Shown: positions 57,776 to 64,000 of the stretch, piece after piece | Layout of the letters: every line of letters starts with the position of its first letter | Numbering within the stretch: the first letter of the stretch is position 1 | Assembly: GCA_019096065.1 (NCBI GenBank) | Contig: JAGUCH010000008.1 | Location: forward strand, 1,121,001-1,185,000 | From: Paracyclopina nana | Lineage: Eukaryota; Arthropoda; Copepoda; Cyclopoida; Cyclopettidae | DNA length: 64,000 nt | Direction: 5' to 3' | Position numbers and translations under genes: made by a program | Notes under the pieces: generated by a model | What the model saw: only the letters and a program-made list of their open reading frames with translations | Database searches by the model: none | Told to the model about the DNA's origin: nothing

Positions 57776-58850
57776 TCACAGCTTATCTTAATTGCCGATT
57801 TTGACTTTTTTATGGCGACTCCTCTTGTGAAAGGTAAATTTCCCATTTTTTCGTAGGATAGCCGGTTTTTGAACGAAGCGTCCCAAAAAGCACTTTAAAA
57901 AGCTTTTTTAAAAAAACATTGATTTTTCCTACTTGTTAGCTATGCTCCGCTCAAATAATCCCAGACGGCGAAACCCAACAGTCAGCTCTGGACTTCTATC
58001 TAATTTTTCAACAATTGCTGGCTTTCTTTATCTACTTTTAAAATGGTATATTTAAGATTTTTTATGCATGGAATGTTACCTTGGTTCATTGTCTTAAAAC
58101 ATAAAAGAAATGACGGAATTTGCTAAATACACTTTTTAAAAGTAAGTTAACACAAACTGATTAAGTCCAATTCTAGAACAGTAGTCAATTTTCGCGCGAA
58201 TTTTTAAAATTCGCCATAAAAAGCTCCTTTTTTGTCATTTTGAAAAAAACTGCGTTTCATTGGATTTTTCCACACTGTGCACTGCACTATGGCGAAATTG
58301 CCGCATTGCTCCGCATTCAAGTGGATTTATGTTTAAGGGATTTCCAGCAAAGTATTTCTAACTCAAGTTTATGTGCAATAATTTGAAAATATTACTATAA
58401 CTCTAACAAATGCAATTTTCATACAGAGAAAGCACGTGGCATGTTCTACGCGCATTTGTCAGATTTGCCTTTATTATATATGTACTAATAATTATTATTA
58501 TGAGTTATTATCCAATGAATGAAAATTGCTACCCTTCAGTCCACTGTGGACGTCGCTGTATTTTGGCCGAGAAAGCCAACTTGGTGCATTTTTATTACTT
58601 CTCCTCTATAAGGCGATTGCGGTATTTTTGTGGTAGCAAACTTTTACAAAGGTTTCCCTGTTCAGAGCTTTCTTGCGAACTGCGTGCGATTTGCATGAAG
58701 CTGTCAGTTTTTGCGTGATAACCTTTTTTTGGCTCTTTTTACAAGCTTTCTTCGTTGGTAAACGAGTAGCAATGAAGAGCTATTTGCAGTACAAATCCTT
58801 ATTTTTTAGGTACTGCATTAACTATTTTTTATTTTAAAATACTTATACTT
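57776..58850. other. Intergenic, no gene seen
   Basis: No supported frame. A 102-codon frame at 58410-58718 (plus) starts with MQFSYRESTWHVLRAFVRFA and has one hydrophobic stretch but no splice or promoter context. CCACTGTG occurs at 58541. Confidence 0.4.
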
Positions 58851-59160
58851 ATTCATATTTTGAGAATATTTCATAGTATTTTGAGACTGCCTCTTATTTT
58901 GGCAATATTTCACATTTTGAGAATATTGAATACTTCATACTTTGATAATATTTCATATTTTGAGTGTTTTTCATATTTTGAAAATATTTCATATTTTGAG
59001 AATATTTCACATTTTGAGAATGTTTCATATTTTTAGAATAATTTATATTTTTAGAATAATTTATATTTTCAGAATATTTTATAGTTTGAGAATATTTCAT
59101 ATTTCAAAGTTTGAGAATATTTCATATTTCGTATTTTGAGAGTTTTTCATACTCTAAGAC
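58850..59160 (+). repeat. ~18-bp array ATTTTGAGAATATTTCAT
   Basis: About 15 diverged units. It shares the phrase ATATTTCATATTT with the array at 59655-60290, so the two are probably related, separated by 500 bp of unique DNA. Confidence 0.85.
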
Positions 59161-59654
59161 TAATCAAATAGAATGCTTCAAATGTACATTTTTGAATATT
59201 TCATGCCAGTTAAATATTTGAATATTTCCCAAAATAAACATCAAGAGTAGGTGAAATTACCTGCATGCTAATTAGTAAGGCGAAAGTTGCTTACCTGGAC
59301 CAAATATGTTTGCTATGCCATCATATTTAGCTGTTATCACCACACACTTGTTCTAATGTTTGCAGTCGGCGCTTGACTGAACTGCAAATGAGAAAGCTTT
59401 CTACTTTACTGAAGAAACAATACAAAAGAGCGCTGCAGTTGAACTCTGTGACATGAAATCATATGAGAGATAAGAAGATTGAGCGAGTAATGAGCTTTTG
59501 TAGGCCATTCTCTATGACAACGTGACAGAAAAATCGGAAACTTGAAAATTCACGCGGAATTTTTTGTGTGTCAAACTCCAAAGTGCAATAGCCCAGAAGA
59601 AAATGACTTTAATTACTGCAATGATATGTTGGAGACTTGATCGAGTTCAGAAAA

Positions 59655-60290
59655 TTTCATATTTCAGAATATTAAATGCTTTAGAATATTTCATATTTCA
59701 GAATAGTTCATATTTCAGAATATTTCATATTTCAGAATAGTTCATATTTCAGAATTTTTCATATTTCAGAATATTTCATATTTCAGAATTTTTCATGTTT
59801 CAGAATAGTTCATATTTCAGAATAGTTCATATTTCAGAATTTTTCATGTTTCAGAATAGTTCATATTTCAGAATAGTTCATATTTCAGAATAGTTCATAT
59901 TTATGAACAGTTCATATTTATGAACAGTTCATATTTCAGAATAGTTCATATTTCAGAATAGTTCATATTTCAGAATATTTCAAAGTTCAGAATAGTTCAC
60001 ATTTCAGAATAGTTCATATTTCAGAACAGTACATATTACACAATTTTTACATATCTCAGAATAGTTCATATTTCAGAATAGTTCATATTTCAGAATAGTT
60101 CATATTTCAGAATAGTACATATTTCACAATATTTCATATCTCACAATAGTTCATATTTCAGAATAGTTCATATTTCAGAATAGTTCATATTTCAGAATAC
60201 CTCACATTTCAGAAAAGTTCATATTTCAGAATAGTTCATATTTCAGAATATTTCATATATTAGAATTTATCATATTTCAGAATACTTCAC
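59655..60290 (+). repeat. 17-bp array TTCATATTTCAGAATAG
   Basis: About 37 units of 17 bp alternating TTCATATTTCAGAATAG and TTCATATTTCAGAATAT. TTTCAGAA is a repeated acceptor-like word. A 17-bp period leaves no long frame open. Confidence 0.9.
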
Positions 60291-60786
60291 CTTAAATTGA
60301 TAATTTGAAATATTCAGGATTGATAGATGTATCAGATATTATGCCACAGATTCTTATATCCTAAGTAAACACATTTCATCTCAGGCTTCGTCCTTAACTC
60401 AATTTATTTCATGTTTTTAGGGATTGAACATTTTCCACTGTGCTTCCTTGATTGAAACTGGCCGTTGAAACAACAAGTGAGTTTTCATGACAATTTCCAA
60501 TTGCCAGCAAAGTTTGCGTGTTTTGGCGGAAAAAAAATTCGTGCCAAGATGGATGGGCTGAAATCATGCACGCCCTCGGGCTATATCTCGCATCGCCTCG
60601 GGCCACAAGTGACACTTATTGCATGACTTTTATCTATTATTTTCTCGCACTTTTTATCTGGTTAAAAGACAGCACGCGAATGTGCCCAAAACGCCATGAC
60701 AAATGGCTCCTTTGCACACCATTATTGACTGGAAAACAAGGAGCGTGACAAGAGCAAATAAAGCTCGGAAATTTCAGTGTTGAATT
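60291..60786. other. Spacer between array and zinc-finger cluster, no gene seen
   Basis: This includes the presumed 3' UTR of the last zinc-finger cistron (minus). No clear minus-strand AATAAA lies close to its stop. CCACTGTG occurs at 60435. Confidence 0.45.
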
Positions 60787-62217
60787 TCAAGCATCGAAAG
60801 GTTCACTTTTTATTTCAGTATCAATGCTCAAAGGGTCGACAAATTCCAAAGGTTCCTCTTTGATTTCAACTTTAATTGGATCAACAGTGACACATGTGAT
60901 ACCATGAGTGACACTTGTGACATTCTGAGGAGTGACATGTGTGGCATTTGGTGACACACTAGAAGCGATTTTTGGTGTGACACAAGTGACTTTTGGTGTG
61001 ACACTTGTGACATTTGGTGTGACACTTGTTATTTTTAGTGAAACACTTGAGACAGACGGTGAGTCACATTTTACATTTCTGATGTTTAGTGTAAAACTTG
61101 TGACACCTTGTGTGACAGGGGTGATACCATGAGTGACACTTGTGACATCTTGAGTAACAGGTGTAGCATCACTTTTGGGTGAGATTGTAATGTCCTCTTG
61201 ATGTGATTTTTTGTGGTTTCTCAGCTTACAAGCAGAGTTGAACGATTTGTCACACTCATCACACTCAAACAATTTGGGAGATCTCTGCGATGTCTTGGGC
61301 ATAGCAATGTCGTGAGTGGAGTTTTGATGCGATTTCAGGTTCTGATTTGAGGCAAAAGTTCTGTCACACTTGTCACAAGGAAATGCTTTCTTCTTGTACG
61401 ATGGCATTTGGTGGTGTACAGTTTTGATGTGACATGACAGGCTGTGCTTTCGGGCAAACTTCATATCACAAGCATCACAAGCGAAAGGTTTCAACTTTTT
61501 GTGCACAGCTGTCACATGCTCCTCCTTTTCTCTGTTGGAGGAAAACACCCTGTCACAAGTGTCACACTTACATAATGTACGATTCGGACCCACTTCCTCC
61601 GCATGGCCATGTTTACGTATTTTATGTAAAAGAACATACCTAAAAAACAGCATGTTAATATTAGATGTAACGACCTTTTTTATGATGTGAACTTACTTTG
61701 GCCTCGAAAAGGCTTTATCACATATGTCACACCTGGGAAGTGGATGGTTCAAGTGGGTATATTTGATGTGCTTTTGCAAACAACCTGATAATCCAAATGA
61801 CTTGTCACATTGATCACACTTGAATTTCTTCACCTTCTCATGGACATTAGACTTGTGATTTAGCATGTCCAAACGCCTGAAAAATGCTCTGTCACAAATG
61901 TCGCAAATGTAGTTTTTGATTTTTTCATGCACCGCTCGAATGTGATTGTTCAAAGTGCTCATTGAGACAAGTTTCATGTGGCAAATGTCGCATTCAAACA
62001 TCATTCTGGAACTGCTGCCATCCCCATTCAAGTGTTCATCTTTAACTCTGGCATGAATTAAGATGTGACGCTTTAACGAGCTTCTCAGACCAAAGTCTTT
62101 GTCGCAAATTTCGCACTTGAACGGTTTTGAATCTTCATGCACAACTCTGATGTGTTCATCCAAGTGACATTTCCTGCTAAACTCCTTCTGGCAAATTTCG
62201 CAACTTCTTCGGACCAT
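60787..62217 (-). CDS. C2H2 zinc-finger protein, last cistron of the cluster (two exons, 457 aa)
   Basis: Exons 62217-61697 and 61639-60787. The GTAAGT...TTTTTTAG intron (57 bp) falls inside a finger and its removal restores it (CDICDKAFSRPK|YVLLHKIRKH). I count ten C2H2 fingers, mostly with VHE-x-K-type linkers, then a Ser/Thr/Val-rich tail of degenerate VTSVTPN repeats. The acidic end has sumoylation-type motifs (IKVE, IKEE, IKSE). It is probably a nuclear DNA-binding transcription factor. Its ATG lies 3 nt after an acceptor AG (62221). Alternatively, a 61-bp GTGATA...CAG intron joins it in frame (phase 0) to the upstream frame at 62264-62632, giving one 575-aa protein. Confidence 0.85.
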
Positions 62218-62263
62218 TGACTGAAAGGATAAAAATTGCACATTACTTTAAGAGTTACGACAA

Positions 62264-62632
62264 TCATTTGAACATTATCACCTTTTCATGGACAGCAGAC
62301 TTGTGATAATTCAATTCAGACTTCCTGAAGAATGCCTTGCTGCAGATGTCGCAAGCAAAACTTTTGATTCTTTCATGCACCAAAGTAATGTGAGTTTTCA
62401 ATTTGCACTCATAGACAAATTTCAATTCACACAAATTGCATTCATAGAACTCTGGTCGCACTTTGTCGTGAGTTGGGATGTGTAGCTTCAACGATTGCTT
62501 ATGACCAAATACTTTGTCACAAATTTCGCACTTGTACGGTTTCACTTGGTCATGCACAACTCTTATGTGATCATTCAGGTGATGTTTCCTCTTAAACTCC
62601 CTCTCACAAATTTCACACCGATATGAAGCCAT
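62264..62632 (-). CDS. C2H2 zinc-finger protein, third cistron (four fingers, 122 aa) or first exon of the next frame
   Basis: The product MASYRCEICEREFKRKHHLN ... has four fingers (CEIC, CEIC, CNLC, CDIC) and ends VHEKVIMFK then TGA. It aligns finger for finger with the start of the downstream frame (CEICQKEF, CEICDKDF, CDICHMKL, CDICDRAF ... VHEKVKKFKC), so the two are a tandem duplication. The TGA falls exactly where the paralogue has a TGT cysteine codon. The ATG is 3 nt after a TTTATCGTTGCAG acceptor and 28 nt after the stop of the preceding frame. It is either a short independent protein or spliced on at AAG|GTGATA to the next frame. Confidence 0.7.
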   Translation of the reverse strand: MASYRCEICEREFKRKHHLNDHIRVVHDQVKPYKCEICDKVFGHKQSLKLHIPTHDKVRPEFYECNLCELKFVYECKLKTHITLVHERIKSFACDICSKAFFRKSELNYHKSAVHEKVIMFK

Positions 62633-62660
62633 TTCCTGCAACGATAAAGTTAAGCATACA

Positions 62661-63377
62661 TTATTTACTTTTGTCACGGTGAACATTAGCTCGGTGACGT
62701 GTCATGTGACGCTTGTTACCGAAACATTTATCACACACATCACATTTGTACGGTCTTAGATTTTCATGAACTTCGCTTATGTGTGACTTCAGCTGTTGCT
62801 GGCGAGTGTAACACTTGTCACACTTGTCACATTTGAACTGTTTTGAGATGTGGGGAGTATGCACAGACAATCTGTGCCTAGTCATGCTGCTTTTCATGCT
62901 AAACTTGGTATCACAAATGTCACATTGAAAGGGCTGGAGCTTTTCATGCACTGCCTTCACATGTTTGGCCAGGTGAAATTTGCTGTTGAATTTACTGTCA
63001 CAAATGTCACAAGAGTGGATCTTCTTCATTGCCTCTTCGCTATTGTGAACTCTTGACTTGTGCAGCGACAAGTAGTCCTCCCTTTTGAACATTTTGTCAC
63101 ACATGTCACATTTGATGGGTGTGACATCTTCATGTAAAAGCTTTTTGTGCCTGAGCAAAACTGAGGGCAGGCCAAATTTCTTGTGACATATGTCACATTC
63201 ATACAATTTGACCTTCTCATGCACAGACAATTTGTGATTAAGCATGTCGACAATACGAGGAAATTTCTTATCACAAGTGTCACATGGAATAGATTTGACA
63301 AATGATTTCCTCGCTTCCTTGTGGACTTCAGTGATGTCACTAATGTCACTTTTGCTCCTTCTCTCACTATCGCTCAT
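62661..63377 (-). CDS. C2H2 zinc-finger protein, second cistron (seven fingers, 238 aa)
   Basis: ATG 63377 directly follows the acceptor TTTTTGTCTTTGCAG. The product starts MSDSERRSKSDISDITE. It has seven regular C2H2 fingers (CDTC, CDIC, CDMC, CDIC, CDIC, CDKC, CDVC), almost all spaced by VHEK/VHEN-type linkers, and ends HRDKSK then TAA. No effector domain is visible beyond the acidic N-terminus. No good phase-0 donor near its end would connect it to the next frame, so it looks like a complete protein. It is likely a nucleic-acid-binding nuclear protein with unknown target. The 31-nt gap to the preceding stop and the acceptor at the ATG point to maturation from a polycistronic precursor. Confidence 0.8.
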   Translation of the reverse strand: MSDSERRSKSDISDITEVHKEARKSFVKSIPCDTCDKKFPRIVDMLNHKLSVHEKVKLYECDICHKKFGLPSVLLRHKKLLHEDVTPIKCDMCDKMFKREDYLSLHKSRVHNSEEAMKKIHSCDICDSKFNSKFHLAKHVKAVHEKLQPFQCDICDTKFSMKSSMTRHRLSVHTPHISKQFKCDKCDKCYTRQQQLKSHISEVHENLRPYKCDVCDKCFGNKRHMTRHRANVHRDKSK

Positions 63378-63408
63378 CTGCAAAGACAAAAATAAAAGAT
63401 AATTATGA

Positions 63409-64000
63409 TTAAATCATGAGAGGATCTTCAGTTTTGATTGGGGTTTCATCAATTTGCTCAGTGTCACTTGTGTCACAAAGTATCACTTTAGCAGCATGGA
63501 ACCTTTGAGTGTGAATCTGCAGGCGTTTTCCACTCTGAAATACAGTGCCACAAATGTCACAACAATAGTTAGTGTGAACCGTTCGAAAGTGATTGTCCAA
63601 GCATATCTTAAGGCTGAATTTTCTCTCACACTTGTCACATTGATACCTAAAATTTTCATGCACAACTTTGATGTGATTCTTCAGTGTGCTAACATACACA
63701 AATTGCATGCCACAAATGTCACATGTGGGCTTTGTTGACGACTCCAACTCCTCTGATTTTATTTGGCACATCTTTTTGTGTGACACCAGTAGTTGCTCAT
63801 TAGTGAAAACATATGGGCACGTTGGGCACTTGAAGCTCTCCTTGCGTAACGCGTCACTGGAGTGACACTTTTTTTTGTGCCAATAAAGTTTCAGTCCTGA
63901 GCTGAGCGTTACATCACACTCTCGACATTCATATTTGTAGACATACTTTTTACGGTCGTAAACAAATTTGTCACTTTTTTTGACAATGCCACTTTTCTTG
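63409..64000 (-). CDS. C2H2 zinc-finger protein, first visible cistron, 5' end beyond the window
   Basis: The frame is open from the right edge (196 codons seen) to TAA at 63409. It contains two atypical C2HC-like fingers (YECRECDVTLSS ... HKKKC; FKCPTCPYVFTN ... HKKMC) and then three standard fingers (CDICGMQF, CDKCERKF, CDICGTVF). The acidic tail ends IKTEDPLMI, with a sumoylation-type IKTE like the tail of the last cistron. The start codon and any upstream exons are off the window. Only 31 nt separate its stop from the next ATG. Confidence 0.8.
   Translation of the reverse strand, partial: KKSGIVKKSDKFVYDRKKYVYKYECRECDVTLSSGLKLYWHKKKCHSSDALRKESFKCPTCPYVFTNEQLLVSHKKMCQIKSEELESSTKPTCDICGMQFVYVSTLKNHIKVVHENFRYQCDKCERKFSLKICLDNHFRTVHTNYCCDICGTVFQSGKRLQIHTQRFHAAKVILCDTSDTEQIDETPIKTEDPLMI

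Noticed and set aside
60787-64000. One single large zinc-finger gene
   Set aside because: Frames A and B end in stops with no good in-phase donor before the next acceptor. Only the last two frames could be joined cleanly, so I list separate cistrons and state the alternative.

Overview
The window is animal nuclear DNA, most likely from an invertebrate. It is AT-rich and gene-poor, and its genes have GT-AG introns, many only 50-60 bp long. One gene encodes a complete Dixin (CH domain, coiled coil, DIX domain), a metazoan Wnt-pathway protein. I cannot name the species. Several ATGs lie 0-4 nt behind a splice-acceptor AG, and four zinc-finger reading frames are packed with gaps of 28-46 nt between stop and next ATG. 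That resembles the spliced-leader operons of some invertebrates (nematodes, appendicularians, chaetognaths and others).

Layout. 0-2.4 kb: a four-exon gene for a small secreted protein (minus strand) and, facing it, a decayed paralogue. 2.39-8.40 kb: a 6.0-kb foldback-type transposable element with an exact 8-bp target duplication, inserted into the A-box region of a tRNA-like sequence. 8.5-31 kb: almost no genes, but about fifteen different tandem arrays with periods of roughly 10-60 bp, several built around the heptamer TGACTCA/TGAGTCA. 32.98-37.10 kb: a second foldback element of the same family (4.1 kb, its own exact 8-bp target duplication). 37.8-39.1 kb: a third inverted pair, made of ~180-bp units. 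41.7-42.6 kb: four CpG-rich E-box modules in inverted arrangement.

45.87-54.68 kb: Dixin, ten coding exons, 1153 aa, plus strand. Its 5' UTR is spliced and its first exon is not obvious. A CpG-rich segment with a strong donor at 25.78 kb and a CAG|GTAAGC ratchet-type site at 37.23 kb are candidates for a very long first intron. 54.89-56.82 kb: a convergent three-exon gene for an unrecognised 233-aa two-pass membrane protein, with a CpG-rich promoter region. 57.3-60.3 kb: three more arrays. 60.8-64.0 kb: a minus-strand cluster of C2H2 zinc-finger reading frames running off the right edge.

The arrays generate the longest open frames in the window (up to ~450 codons, often open in several frames at once). 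They are period-multiple-of-three artefacts, not proteins. No transposase, reverse transcriptase, rRNA, intact tRNA or CRISPR array was found.
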